A stretch of 64,000 nt of DNA from an uncultured Prevotellaceae bacterium (GCA_902800185.1 CADCDK010000001.1:154023-218022); one strand, 5' to 3'; numbered from the stretch's first letter, positions 16,652 through 25,936 are shown. The notes: generated by a model not told the origin, from the letters alone. Made by a program: numbers and translations.

Positions 16652-18382
16652 ATGAATTGGAATTCACATGAATTTATTTGGCTTGACTGGACGATTCTCG
16701 CAGTCGGTCTGATTGGCGTTCTTGCCGCCACATATTATGTGATATGGAAAGACAAGAAAGCCCAGCAGGGTGAAGACTCTTCAGCCTATCTTTTCGGCAA
16801 GGGCGAACCCTGGTATGTCATTGGTATGGCCATCTTTGCAGCCAACATCGGTTCGGAGCACCTCGTGGGTCTCGCAGGTACTGGTGCCAAGGACGGCGTG
16901 GGAATGGCCCACTGGGAGATGCAGGGCTGGATGATTCTCATCCTCGGCTGGCTGTTCGTTCCCTTCTACCAGCTACTCATCACAAAGATGGGTAAGATTA
17001 TCACGATGCCCGACTTCCTAAAGTTCCGCTACACCCAGCGCACAGGTTCGTGGCTGTCTATTATTACCCTCGTGGCTTATGTGCTGACCAAGGTCAGCGT
17101 GACCGCCTTCACGGGTGGTATCTTCTTTGAATATCTGCTCGGTCTGAACTTCTGGGTAGGTGCCATTGGACTGATTGCCGTCACAGCAGTCTTCACCGTT
17201 GTTGGTGGCATGAAGGGTGTGATGTGCCTCAGTTCCATCCAGACGCCAATTCTTATTGTCGGTTCGTTCCTCGTTCTCTTCCTCGGTCTTGCTACCCTCG
17301 GCGGCGGAAGCATTGTTGAAGGCTGGGGCACGATGATGGAGACAGCACGCGCCATGCACGACGGCTACGGCATCAACCACATGTTCCACACCAATCCCAA
17401 CGACCCCATGTATGCTGAGTATCCTGGCTATGTGGTGTTCCTTGGTGCCTGCATCATCGGCTTCTGGTACTGGTGTACTGATCAGCACATCGTTCAGCGT
17501 GTACTCGGTCAGGTTCCCGGAGAGAACAATGCTGACGTGATGGCCCGTGCTCGTCGTGGTACCATCGCAGCCGGCTTCTTCAAGATTCTCCCCTGCTTTA
17601 TGTTCCTCATCCCCGGTATGATTGCCGCAGCCTTAGCACAGCGTGGTATCAACGGCTTTGTGATGGACGACACCGACGCAGCCTTCGCCTTGATGGTGAA
17701 GAACATTCTGCCTGCCGGTATCAAGGGTATTGTCACCATCGGTTTCGTTTGCGCTCTTGTAGCATCTCTCGCAGCCTTCTTCAACAGCTGTGCAACACTC
17801 TTCACAGAGGACTTCTACAAACCGATGAAGAAAGGTAAGAGCGAGGCACACTACGTATTTGTCGGCCGTACCGCTACGGTGGTTGTCGTTCTGCTCGGAT
17901 TGATCTGGATGCCTGTGATGATGAGCCTCGGCTCTCTCTATAGTTATCTGCAGGGCATCCAGTCTTTGCTGGCTCCTGCTATGGTGGCTGTGTTCACCTT
18001 AGGTATCTTCTCTAAAAAAATTACTCCGAAGGCTGGTGAGTGGGGTCTTATCGGTGGCTTCCTTGTAGGTATGCTTCGCTTGGTGACTAATGTCATCACC
18101 GATACAGGCAAGGCCACGATGGACGGTGCATTCTGGGAGAACACAGCATGGTTCTGGCAGACCAACTGGCTCGTCTTCGAGTGCTGGCTGCTCGTATTCA
18201 TCATCGCTCTGATGGTAGCTGTCAGCTTCTTCACACCCGCTCCTTCCAAGGAACAGGTTGAAGCCATTACCTTCACGTCCGACTTCAAGAAGAGCATCCG
18301 CGAAAGCTGGGGCATCTGGGACATCGCCGGCACATTGGTTGTCATCGGCCTGTGCGCCTGCTTCTATGCATATTTCTGGTAA
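16652..18382 (+). CDS. Sodium:solute symporter (SSS/SGLT family), probable arabinose transporter
   Basis: 576-aa membrane protein with about fourteen helices. SGLT-type signatures are FAANIGSEHLVGLAGTGAKDG, the conserved first-helix sodium/sugar site region, ITMPDFLKFRYTQRTGSW, and YWCTDQHIVQRVLG. SSS sugar symporters of this type sit beside the arabinose regulator in Bacteroides. It is followed 39 bases later by the Nudix regulator. Together with the XylE-like porter it gives the cell two inner-membrane routes for the same or related pentoses. Confidence 0.9.
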   Translation: MNWNSHEFIWLDWTILAVGLIGVLAATYYVIWKDKKAQQGEDSSAYLFGKGEPWYVIGMAIFAANIGSEHLVGLAGTGAKDGVGMAHWEMQGWMILILGWLFVPFYQLLITKMGKIITMPDFLKFRYTQRTGSWLSIITLVAYVLTKVSVTAFTGGIFFEYLLGLNFWVGAIGLIAVTAVFTVVGGMKGVMCLSSIQTPILIVGSFLVLFLGLATLGGGSIVEGWGTMMETARAMHDGYGINHMFHTNPNDPMYAEYPGYVVFLGACIIGFWYWCTDQHIVQRVLGQVPGENNADVMARARRGTIAAGFFKILPCFMFLIPGMIAAALAQRGINGFVMDDTDAAFALMVKNILPAGIKGIVTIGFVCALVASLAAFFNSCATLFTEDFYKPMKKGKSEAHYVFVGRTATVVVVLLGLIWMPVMMSLGSLYSYLQGIQSLLAPAMVAVFTLGIFSKKITPKAGEWGLIGGFLVGMLRLVTNVITDTGKATMDGAFWENTAWFWQTNWLVFECWLLVFIIALMVAVSFFTPAPSKEQVEAITFTSDFKKSIRESWGIWDIAGTLVVIGLCACFYAYFW

Positions 18383-18421
18383 TGCATATTTCTATACATA
18401 TATATATATTAAATAAGTATT

Positions 18422-19096
18422 ATGACATATTATAGTGAACACTCTAAAGTTTGGGTCTCCGTTGACTGTATTGTCTTCGGATTTGAAAACGGCAAGCTGA
18501 AACTACTCATTGGTAAGCGCCAAATGGATCCTGGGCGTGGTGAGTGGTCACTCTACGGTGGCTTTGTGAGGGCCAACGAAAGTCTGGAGGACGCGGCCAA
18601 CCGTGTCCTCTACGACCTCACCGGTTTGAAAAAAGTATATATGAAACAGGTGGGAGCCTTTGGTGCCATCGACCGTGATCCGGGCGACCGAGTCATCTCT
18701 GTTGCCTACTGCGCTCTGATAAACGTAAAAGACTATGACGAAAAGATTCGCATAGAGCATGGACTGGAATGGGTGACTCGTCAGAACCTCCCCAAACTCT
18801 ATTCCGACCATGAAATCATGATACACAAAGCAATTACCCTGCTTCGCCGTCGTATCAACACGGAGCCGCTGAGCTTCAATTTGCTCCCCGACTTGTTCAC
18901 ATTGACTCAACTGCAAAAAGTGTACGAAGCCATTCTTGGAGAAGAAATCGACAAGCGTAATTTCCGCAAACGCATCAAGAGTATCGACTTCATTGAGAAG
19001 ACAGACCTCATCGACAAATTGTCTTCCAAGCGCGGTGCTGCCCTTTATCGATTCAACAAGAAAATGTACGCAGACGATCCGACATTCAAATTGTAA
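18422..19096 (+). CDS. araR: Nudix-type transcriptional regulator, AraR-like
   Basis: 224 aa. N-terminal Nudix-fold domain (about 1-140) and C-terminal winged-helix DNA-binding domain (about 145-224). The Nudix box at about residues 42-65 keeps GX5E but reads RVLYDL where active enzymes have REUXEE, so the catalytic glutamates are missing and it should bind rather than hydrolyse a ligand. This architecture matches NrtR-family regulators and specifically the AraR characterised for arabinose utilisation in Bacteroides. Position between the SSS symporter and araD supports a role as arabinose-responsive regulator. Its operator is not identified here. Confidence 0.85.
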   Translation: MTYYSEHSKVWVSVDCIVFGFENGKLKLLIGKRQMDPGRGEWSLYGGFVRANESLEDAANRVLYDLTGLKKVYMKQVGAFGAIDRDPGDRVISVAYCALINVKDYDEKIRIEHGLEWVTRQNLPKLYSDHEIMIHKAITLLRRRINTEPLSFNLLPDLFTLTQLQKVYEAILGEEIDKRNFRKRIKSIDFIEKTDLIDKLSSKRGAALYRFNKKMYADDPTFKL

Positions 19097-19139
19097 TTGA
19101 TAACCGTCAACTGATTATTGACAACAAAAACATTGAATT

Positions 19140-19850
19140 ATGTTAGAAGAACTGAAAGAAAAAGTATTCAAAGCCAATCTTGACCTCGTCAAGCAGGGGC
19201 TCGTGATATTTACATGGGGCAACGTCTCGGGCATCGACCGCGAGAAAGGACTTGTTGTCATCAAACCTTCGGGCGTAAGCTATGACGACATGAAAGCTTC
19301 CGACATGGTGGTTGTCGATCTGGAAACGGGTAAGGTTGTCGAAGGCGACCTCAATCCCTCCAGCGACACACCGACACACCTTGTCCTCTACAAGGCATTC
19401 CCCAACATCCAGGGTGTTGTACACACGCATTCCACCTATGCTACGGCATTTGCCCAGGCAGGCCGCGACATTCCCAACATCGGCACCACGCATGCCGACT
19501 ATTTCTACAAGGACATCCCCTGCACGCGGGATATGACCAAGGAAGAGGTGGAAGGCCAGTACGAACTGGAAACTGGCAACGTCATCGTTGATGAGATCCT
19601 GAACATCCGCAAGATCAATCCCGACCACACGCCTGCCGTTCTGGTGAAGAATCACGGTCCTTTCTCGTGGGGCACGTCTCCCGACAATGCCGTTTACAAC
19701 GCCAAGGTCATGGAGCAATGCGCCAAGATGGCATTCGTGGCATTCTCTGTCAATCCCGCCCTGACGATGAACCCGCTACTTGTGGAGAAGCACTACAACC
19801 GCAAGCATGGTCCCAACGCCTACTACGGACAGAAGGGACAGAAGCACTAA
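19140..19850 (+). CDS. araD: L-ribulose-5-phosphate 4-epimerase
   Basis: Class II aldolase/epimerase family, 236 aa, converting L-ribulose-5-phosphate to D-xylulose-5-phosphate, last specific step of arabinose catabolism. Zinc-binding histidines are visible in [16 protein letters not shown], and signatures include [11 protein letters not shown] near the N-terminus, IGTTHADYF, and [12 protein letters not shown]. The start follows the araR stop by 43 bases. Length and motifs match AraD rather than fuculose aldolase, and context agrees. Confidence 0.95.
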   Translation: MLEELKEKVFKANLDLVKQGLVIFTWGNVSGIDREKGLVVIKPSGVSYDDMKASDMVVVDLETGKVVEGDLNPSSDTPTHLVLYKAFPNIQGVVHTHSTYATAFAQAGRDIPNIGTTHADYFYKDIPCTRDMTKEEVEGQYELETGNVIVDEILNIRKINPDHTPAVLVKNHGPFSWGTSPDNAVYNAKVMEQCAKMAFVAFSVNPALTMNPLLVEKHYNRKHGPNAYYGQKGQKH

Positions 19851-19876
19851 ACAAACATCACGAATCCAGACATCTT

Positions 19877-20311
19877 ATGGATGAGAAATGGAATAATCAC
19901 GACTTAGTGCTCGTTGCCGAGAAAAAACGTGTGGGCGAGTCAACCATCACAAAAGAGGATTGGTCACGCCACATCAAAGACTTGAAGGATGGCGAAGAGA
20001 TCAAATGGGCTGTCCGCCACGGATTCTACAAAACTCCCTACGGTGGTGACCATGCCTTCAAGTTCACGCTCCTTGAAGCCGGTAATAGCATTCGCATCAA
20101 GGCTGTAAAGGATGCTGAACAAGTCATCATTCTCGGAGCAAACAACAGATGGTCGTCGGGCTGGTATGAAGCTGACGGATGGAGCTATAGGGTGACCATC
20201 ACCATTGAAACAAGCATCTATTCTGTAAGCGAACTGCCACCAGGCATACGCACCATGCAGCAGATAGACCACGATGCGTGGGAGTATGCAGTAGAACATG
20301 GCCTGATATGA
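19877..20311 (+). CDS. Uncharacterised 144-aa protein in the arabinose operon
   Basis: Not recognised. Start chosen at ATG 19877 (MDEKWNNHDLVLVAEKKRVG), since the longer frame runs into araD. The protein is soluble, without signal peptide or membrane segment. It is mixed alpha/beta in appearance, with KEDWSRHIKDLKDGEEIKWA, a glycine-tyrosine segment (GFYKTPYGGDHAF) and several aromatic residues (WSSGWYEADGWSYRV) that could line a binding surface. It lies 26 bases after araD and 62 bases before araA, in the same transcription unit, so an accessory role in pentose metabolism is possible but not shown. Confidence 0.75.
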   Translation: MDEKWNNHDLVLVAEKKRVGESTITKEDWSRHIKDLKDGEEIKWAVRHGFYKTPYGGDHAFKFTLLEAGNSIRIKAVKDAEQVIILGANNRWSSGWYEADGWSYRVTITIETSIYSVSELPPGIRTMQQIDHDAWEYAVEHGLI

Positions 20312-20373
20312 TTATCATAAACTATTTAATGAAATAACATTTAATCAATTTAAAACTTAAAAAAACAATCATT

Positions 20374-21912
20374 ATGAAAGCATTTGAGAATTATGAAATT
20401 TGGTGGGTAACTGGTGCTCAGTTGCTCTACGGAGGTGACGCAGTCGTAGCAGTTGACGGTCACTCGAAGGAAATGGTCGAGGGTTTGAACGCCAGCGGCA
20501 ACATTCCTGTCAAGGTGGTATATAAAGGAACAGCCAACTCTTCCAAGGAAGTGGAAGCCGTCATGAAGGCTGCCAACAACGAGGAGAAGTGTATCGGTAT
20601 CATCACATGGATGCACACATTCTCTCCCGCCAAAATGTGGATCAAGGGTCTCCAGGCTTTGCAGAAGCCCCTACTCCACTTCCACACCCAGTATAACGCC
20701 GAGATTCCCTGGGAGACGATGGACATGGACTTCATGAACCTGAATCAGAGTGCCCACGGCGATATCGAGTTTGGTCACATCTGCACACGCATGCGTGTTG
20801 CCCGCAAGGTGGTTTGCGGCTACTGGAAGGACGAGGCTGCTCAGAAGCAGATTGCCGTTTGGGCACGCGTAGCAGCTGGTGTTGCCGATGCTCACAACGT
20901 ACGCTGCCTCATGTTCGGTATGAACATGAACAACGTGGCTGTTACCGATGGCGACCGTGTTGAGTTCGAACAGCGTCTCGGCTACCACGTTGACTATTAT
21001 CCTGTCAGCTCCCTCATGGAGTACTTCAAGAAGGTGACCGATGCTGAGGCTGATGCTCTGGTCGAAGAGTATAAGAAACTCTACACCATCAAGATCGACG
21101 AGAGCGGAGAAGCAGTTTACTGGGAGAAGGTGAAGAATGCTGCCAAGGCCGAGATTGCCCTGCGCCGTGTGCTGAAGGACGAAGGTGCAACAGCATTCAC
21201 CACGAACTTCGATGACCTGGGCGATGCCGACATCGACGATCCGAACTTCGTTGGCTTCGACCAGATTCCTGGACTTGCTTCCCAGCGTCTCATGGAAGAA
21301 GGTATCGGTTTCGGTGCCGAGGGCGACTGGAAGACGGCCTGTCTCTATCGCACACTCTGGGTCATCCAGCAGGGCATGCCCACAGGTTGCTCGTTCCTTG
21401 AGGACTATACCCTCAACTTCGCCGGCGACCGCAGCTCATGCCTGCAGAGCCACATGCTCGAGGTTTGTCCGCTTATCGCCGTTGATAAACCGAAGCTCGA
21501 GGTACACTTCCTCGGTATCGGCATCCGCAAGCAGCAGACCGCCCGTCTGGTGTTCACCTCAAAGGTAGGTCGTGGTATCAAGGCTACCGTTGTTGACCTT
21601 GGCAACCGCTTCCGTCTTATTTCACAGGAGGTGGAGTGCATCGAGCCGAAGCCCATGCCCAACCTGCCCGTGGCTTCTGCCCTCTGGGTTCCGCAGCCGA
21701 CCTTCGAGATTGGTGCCGGTGCATGGATTCTCGCCGGTGGTACCCACCACAGCGCCTTCTCCTACGACATCACCGAGGAGTACTGGGAAGACTTCGCCGA
21801 GATGGTTGGTATCGAGTATGTTAAGATCAACAAGGACACGAAGACCTACGAGTTCAAGCAGTTGCTGCAAAACAACGAGATGTACTTCATGTTAAGCAAG
21901 GCTTTAAAATAA
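20374..21912 (+). CDS. araA: L-arabinose isomerase
   Basis: Isomerises L-arabinose to L-ribulose; 512 aa, the usual length for AraA. Recognised by the N-terminal FENYEIWWVTGAQLLYGG, the TWMHTFSPAKMWIKGL segment, and the long conserved middle and C-terminal region including ILAGGTHHSAFSYDIT, which carries conserved histidines. Mn2+ is the usual cofactor. It is followed seven bases later by the ribulokinase gene, so the two are co-translated. Confidence 0.97.
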   Translation: MKAFENYEIWWVTGAQLLYGGDAVVAVDGHSKEMVEGLNASGNIPVKVVYKGTANSSKEVEAVMKAANNEEKCIGIITWMHTFSPAKMWIKGLQALQKPLLHFHTQYNAEIPWETMDMDFMNLNQSAHGDIEFGHICTRMRVARKVVCGYWKDEAAQKQIAVWARVAAGVADAHNVRCLMFGMNMNNVAVTDGDRVEFEQRLGYHVDYYPVSSLMEYFKKVTDAEADALVEEYKKLYTIKIDESGEAVYWEKVKNAAKAEIALRRVLKDEGATAFTTNFDDLGDADIDDPNFVGFDQIPGLASQRLMEEGIGFGAEGDWKTACLYRTLWVIQQGMPTGCSFLEDYTLNFAGDRSSCLQSHMLEVCPLIAVDKPKLEVHFLGIGIRKQQTARLVFTSKVGRGIKATVVDLGNRFRLISQEVECIEPKPMPNLPVASALWVPQPTFEIGAGAWILAGGTHHSAFSYDITEEYWEDFAEMVGIEYVKINKDTKTYEFKQLLQNNEMYFMLSKALK

Positions 21913-21919
21913 GTAGGAT

Positions 21920-23512
21920 ATGATGACAGCCAAACAAGTGATTGAAAGCGGTAAAGCCATTCTCGGAATCGAGTTTGGCTCTACCCGCATCAAGGCCGTT
22001 CTCATCGATGAAGAGAACAAGCCCATAGCACAAGGCTCGCACGAGTGGGAGAACCAGCTCGTCGATGGACTGTGGACCTATAGCACCGAAGCCATCTGGT
22101 ACGGACTTCAAGACTGCTACGCCGACTTGCGCAAGGACGTTCTCAAGCAGTACGATTGCGAAATCGAAACCCTTGCCGCCATAGGCTTCTCTGCCATGAT
22201 GCACGGCTACATGGCTTTCAACAAGGAGCAGCAGATTCTTGTGCCCTTCCGCACCTGGCGCAACACCAACACAGGCAAGGCTGCAGCCGAGCTCTCTGAG
22301 CTCTTCAACTACAACATTCCCCTGCGTTGGAGCATCAGTCATCTCTACCAATGCATCCTCGACAACGAGGAGCATGTTGCCGACATCAAATATCTCACCA
22401 CTCTTGCCGGATACGTTCATTGGCAGGTGACTGGCCAGTTCGTGCTTGGCGTGGGCGATGCTTCGGGTATGATTCCCGTTGACCCCGCTACCAAGACTTA
22501 TGATGCCGCTATGGTGGAGAAGTTCGACAAGCTCGTCAGCATGAAGCAGTATCCTTGGAAGTTGCTTGACATCCTGCCCAAGTCGCTCTCCGCAGGCGAG
22601 AGCGCAGGCTTCCTCACTCCCGAGGGTGCCAACCGCCTCGATGTTTCAGGACACCTGAAAGCAGGCATCCCCGTATGTCCGCCCGAAGGCGATGCCGGTA
22701 CCGGTATGGTTGCCACCAATGCCGTTAAGCAGCGCACGGGTAACGTCTCTGCCGGCACATCCTCGTTCTCGATGATAGTGCTGGAGAAGCCCCTGAGCAA
22801 GCCTTACGAGATGATTGACATGGTGACCACCCCCGATGGAAGCCTCGTTGCCATGGTTCATTGCAACAACTGCACCAGCGACATCAACGCCTGGGTAGGC
22901 CTTTTCAAGGAGTACCAGCAGCTGCTCGGTGTGCCCGTGGACATGAACGAGCTCTATGGTAAGCTGTTCAACAAGGCACTCGAGGGCGACGCCGACTGCG
23001 GAGGTCTCATCTCCTTCAACTACGTCAGCGGCGAACCCGTCACCGGTCTTGCCGACGGCCGTCCGCTGTTCGTGCGCTCTGCCAACGACAAGTTCAACCT
23101 TTCCAACTTCATGCGTGCCCACCTCTACGGAGCCATCGGCGTGTTGAAGATTGGCAACGACATTCTCTTCAAGGAAGAGAACATCGAGGTTGACCGCATC
23201 ACGGGGCACGGCGGCTACTTCAAGACAGCCGGCGTAGGCCAGCGCATGCTTGCTGCCGCACTCAACTCCCCCATCTCCGTCATGGAGACCGCAGGTGAAG
23301 GAGGTGCATGGGGTATCGCCCTGCTTGCAGGCTACGTGGTTAACAACGCAAAGAAGCTTTCGCTCGCCGACTATCTGGAAGAGGTTGTCTTCGCCGGCAA
23401 CACTGGTGTGGAGATCGCCCCCACCAAGGAAGACGTGGCAGGATTCAATGCATACATCGAGAACTACAAGCGCTGCCTGCCTATCGAGCAGAGTGCCGTT
23501 CAGAGCAAGTAA
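21920..23512 (+). CDS. araB: FGGY-family carbohydrate kinase, ribulokinase role
   Basis: 530 aa, ASKHA-fold sugar kinase. The phosphate-1 loop is ILGIEFGSTRIKAVLID near the N-terminus, and an adenosine-motif-type segment is ITGHGGYFKTAGVGQRMLAAAL in the C-terminal half. The protein resembles the xylulokinase-like FGGY group rather than the classical E. coli AraB, but its place between araA and luxS, with araD upstream, makes L-ribulose the expected substrate. The start is a double ATG at 21920; the second codon could also serve. Confidence 0.85.
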   Translation: MMTAKQVIESGKAILGIEFGSTRIKAVLIDEENKPIAQGSHEWENQLVDGLWTYSTEAIWYGLQDCYADLRKDVLKQYDCEIETLAAIGFSAMMHGYMAFNKEQQILVPFRTWRNTNTGKAAAELSELFNYNIPLRWSISHLYQCILDNEEHVADIKYLTTLAGYVHWQVTGQFVLGVGDASGMIPVDPATKTYDAAMVEKFDKLVSMKQYPWKLLDILPKSLSAGESAGFLTPEGANRLDVSGHLKAGIPVCPPEGDAGTGMVATNAVKQRTGNVSAGTSSFSMIVLEKPLSKPYEMIDMVTTPDGSLVAMVHCNNCTSDINAWVGLFKEYQQLLGVPVDMNELYGKLFNKALEGDADCGGLISFNYVSGEPVTGLADGRPLFVRSANDKFNLSNFMRAHLYGAIGVLKIGNDILFKEENIEVDRITGHGGYFKTAGVGQRMLAAALNSPISVMETAGEGGAWGIALLAGYVVNNAKKLSLADYLEEVVFAGNTGVEIAPTKEDVAGFNAYIENYKRCLPIEQSAVQSK

Positions 23513-23536
23513 CAACAACTGAAAATCTTGGAAGAA

Positions 23537-24031
23537 ATGGAAGTCATTCAGAGTTTCACCATCGACCACACCCGTCTGAAGCCAGGCATCTATGTCTCGC
23601 GCCAAGACAGGCTGTTCACCACATTCGACCTTCGCATTACCGAACCCAATCGCGAACCCGCTGTGGCACCATCCGCCATGCATAGCATAGAGCATCTCAT
23701 GGCCACTTGGTTTCGCAATTCCGAGGTCAAGGACGATGTGGTGTACGTTGGTCCCATGGGTTGTCTCACAGGCATGTATATCGTTATGACAGGCTCACAC
23801 AGCGTCGAGGACATGCGGCGGCTCACCATTGACTGTCTCCGCTGGATTCTACAGCAGACGGAGGTTCCCGCCACCACACCCGAGACCTGCGGCAACTACC
23901 TGCTCCACGACCTTCCCATGTGCCAATGGGAATGTGCCCGCTATCTTGACAGACTCGAACATTGCTTCCATAGCGAATACACCAAGCTTCAGATTACACT
24001 CGATGACGGTCGGGTCTTTGCCGATGCATAG
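23537..24031 (+). CDS. luxS: S-ribosylhomocysteine lyase (LuxS)
   Basis: Cleaves S-ribosylhomocysteine to homocysteine and the AI-2 precursor DPD. 164 aa from ATG 23537 (a TTG three codons upstream is less likely). The metal site HSIEHLMA (HxxEH), the catalytic cysteine in GPMGCLTGMY, and the C-terminal CARYLDRLEH segment, followed by a histidine, match LuxS. It lies 24 bases after araB and before the only strong terminator, so it should be the last gene of the arabinose transcription unit, an unusual setting. No nucleosidase (pfs) gene is nearby. Confidence 0.95.
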   Translation: MEVIQSFTIDHTRLKPGIYVSRQDRLFTTFDLRITEPNREPAVAPSAMHSIEHLMATWFRNSEVKDDVVYVGPMGCLTGMYIVMTGSHSVEDMRRLTIDCLRWILQQTEVPATTPETCGNYLLHDLPMCQWECARYLDRLEHCFHSEYTKLQITLDDGRVFADA

Positions 24032-24062
24032 ACCCGCCTCCATCGGAAAATCCCTAAAAAAG

Positions 24063-24106
24063 AATTCGGGAGCACCCCCTCAAAAGGATGCTCCCGAATT
24101 TTCGTT
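24063..24106. terminator. Bidirectional terminator after luxS
   Basis: A perfect 12-bp stem (24063-24074 with 24089-24100) enclosing 14 bases, with T-rich sequence on the luxS side and an A-run on the other. It closes the arabinose unit and lies just beyond the end of the convergent lipocalin-like gene. Confidence 0.85.
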
Positions 24107-24119
24107 AACTAAGTTTGCA

Positions 24120-24532
24120 TTAGTTCACTTTCTGCAACGTCAACGTACATGAACACTTGTCATCCAGTGTTCCGTCCATCCTGACCGAGAGAGTCATTCC
24201 ATTTTGAGACAAAAGCGTGTAAACAAACATTGGTTCATTCGTTCTTGCATAAAAAGTCTTGACGCGACCATCCTCTATCTTGTATGCGTCCTCCATCGAG
24301 AACCATCCCTTACAAGTGCCGTCAGCTTTGAACTCTGCTTCGCTTCCAATACCAAAGCTATCGCTATGTTCGTTATTGCCTGAAATGTTGGTTATCTTCC
24401 ACTTACCAACAATCATCTCTTCGTAAACGACAAAGAAGGCTCGTTATCATCACTACTACAAGCCGTAAAACCAACACTTACTAAAGCAATCATCAAGACT
24501 GCCATCAGATATATTAACTTCTTTGTAATCAT
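24120..24532 (-). pseudogene. Lipocalin-like lipoprotein broken by a frameshift
   Basis: The minus-strand frame from ATG 24532 encodes a clear lipoprotein signal (MITKKLIYLMAVLMIALVSV, then FTACSSDDNEP) but stops after about 38 codons at 24416. The adjacent frame, open from 24416 to 24120, encodes MIVGKWKITNISGNNEHSDS and a beta-rich tail like Bacteroidetes lipocalin-like domains. Reading the second frame backwards gives AFFVVYEEMIVGKW, which would join the lipobox frame if one base were restored near 24464. It is either a decayed gene, a sequence error, or two short products. Confidence 0.7.
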
Positions 24533-24635
24533 AACGTTTAAACTCAAATTCTTGTCCATATTGCTTTGGTTTCATTATTTCTTTCTATTGGCAGGCATTA
24601 ACTTCATGGCATAAAGAAAGCGCAATCATAAGCCT

Positions 24636-24723
24636 GCTTTGAGGTGCTGATAACTATGCTTTGAGGAGCTGATATCAATGCTTTGAGATGCTTAGAACAA
24701 TGCTTTGAGAAATTAAGAAGATG
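24636..24723. repeat. Four-copy 22-bp tandem repeat
   Basis: GCTTTGAG recurs at 24636, 24658, 24680 and 24702, exactly 22 bases apart, and the intervening 14 bases are partly conserved (GCTGATA in copies 1 and 2). The last copy is truncated. It lies between the 5' end of the broken lipoprotein gene and the 3' end of the SGNH esterase gene. Spacing of two helical turns would place all copies on one DNA face. Confidence 0.85.
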
Positions 24724-24730
24724 CACTCTC

Positions 24731-25909
24731 CTATTCTGTCTGCATCTGTTTCTTCAACCATTGTGCCGCATGCTCTCCCATAGCCTTGTAGCCTTGACTA
24801 TTGAGGTGAAGCCAGTCGCTCTGCCACCCGACCAAGAGCTGGGTTGGAGTGAGTGGGTCACGCACCAGTTCGTCAAAGTCAATCACACCATCGAACTCTC
24901 CGCTGTTGCGTATCCATTCGTTCACAGCCTGACGCGTTGCTTCGTGGACGGACGACTCATAGAAACTTTGGCCGATGGGCGTGAGTGTGGCACCATAGAC
25001 TTTCTTTCCGTGTTCATGTCCTTTTCGGATGAATTGGCGATAGGCAGCTATCAGGTCTGCAACGGTCTGGTCTGCCGTAGAACTTCCACCCACGTCGTTG
25101 ATTCCTTCGAAAACGATGACGCGTGTAACCCCCGACTGCGAAAGGATGTCTCGGTCGAAACGCTTCACGGCGGGTTCACTCAGTCCACCTCGGACCACGC
25201 AGTTGCCTCCGATGCCGAGATTGAGCACTCCCATCTCACCGTTCAGGGCTTCTGCCAGACGGTCGGTCCAGCGGTCTTGTGCATCGGTGGTGCTACCTCT
25301 TCCGTCGGTGAGGGAGTTACCCAGCACGGCGATAGCCTCACCCGTGGAGAGAACGTCGATTGCAGCGATGTTATACCAATGTGCCACCTGCTCTGAAACA
25401 GTAAAAGGAGTCTGAGGCTCCGACATGCCCTGCATAATATAGGAGGTGGTGCGCGAGCCACGATGAGAGGTTGCATGTTCGGGTGCCTTGCCATAACAGA
25501 TGGTGACGGAAAGCCGCTGCAGCGGTTTCAACAAATAGCTGAGCGGATCACAGACAACGGTCTTGCCTGCCTCGATAGTGACGGAACGATTACCATTGAA
25601 AGCAAGATAACGGGCTGTAGGCACGTCAATGCCTACCCCATCGGTGGCATCGGCAATATAAACCGCCTTGATTTCCACAGGCTCGCTACTGAACTCATTC
25701 GACAGTTTCAGTCGCAACGTCTCACCTCCCAAGGAGACATGAACAATCTGTCGGAGCGAACAGTCGGTGAGGTTGGTAGTCTGGGGCATGTCTTCCTTAC
25801 CCGTAAACTCAGCTGCCGCAGCCCAGGTTCCCACCCAGGAACCTGCCGTTGGTTTCGCATTGGCAGTAAGTGCCAACAGGCAAGTCAGGATTAGCAATGG
25901 CTTTTTCAT
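24731..25909 (-). CDS. SGNH/GDSL-family esterase, secreted
   Basis: 392 aa from ATG 25909, with a cleavable signal peptide (KKPLLILTCLLALTANA), so periplasmic or secreted. The N-terminal 180 residues form a beta-rich domain; the SGNH hydrolase domain follows. The catalytic serine is in VLGNSLTDGRG (about S199), the oxyanion asparagine in GINDVGGS, and the Asp-His pair in DWLHLN (about D365, H368). Such enzymes in glycan loci usually remove acetyl or other acyl groups from hemicellulose or pectin. It is divergent from the HTCS gene, and its promoter carries the same operator as the glycosidase operon. Confidence 0.85.
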   Translation of the reverse strand: MKKPLLILTCLLALTANAKPTAGSWVGTWAAAAEFTGKEDMPQTTNLTDCSLRQIVHVSLGGETLRLKLSNEFSSEPVEIKAVYIADATDGVGIDVPTARYLAFNGNRSVTIEAGKTVVCDPLSYLLKPLQRLSVTICYGKAPEHATSHRGSRTTSYIMQGMSEPQTPFTVSEQVAHWYNIAAIDVLSTGEAIAVLGNSLTDGRGSTTDAQDRWTDRLAEALNGEMGVLNLGIGGNCVVRGGLSEPAVKRFDRDILSQSGVTRVIVFEGINDVGGSSTADQTVADLIAAYRQFIRKGHEHGKKVYGATLTPIGQSFYESSVHEATRQAVNEWIRNSGEFDGVIDFDELVRDPLTPTQLLVGWQSDWLHLNSQGYKAMGEHAAQWLKKQMQTE

Positions 25910-25936
25910 AACTTTCTTTTTACGTCTTTCAGGGCA

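Noticed and set aside
24636-24723. CRISPR-like appearance of the 22-bp repeats
   Set aside because: The repeated unit is only 8 bases, the 14-base spacers are themselves similar, and no cas genes are present.
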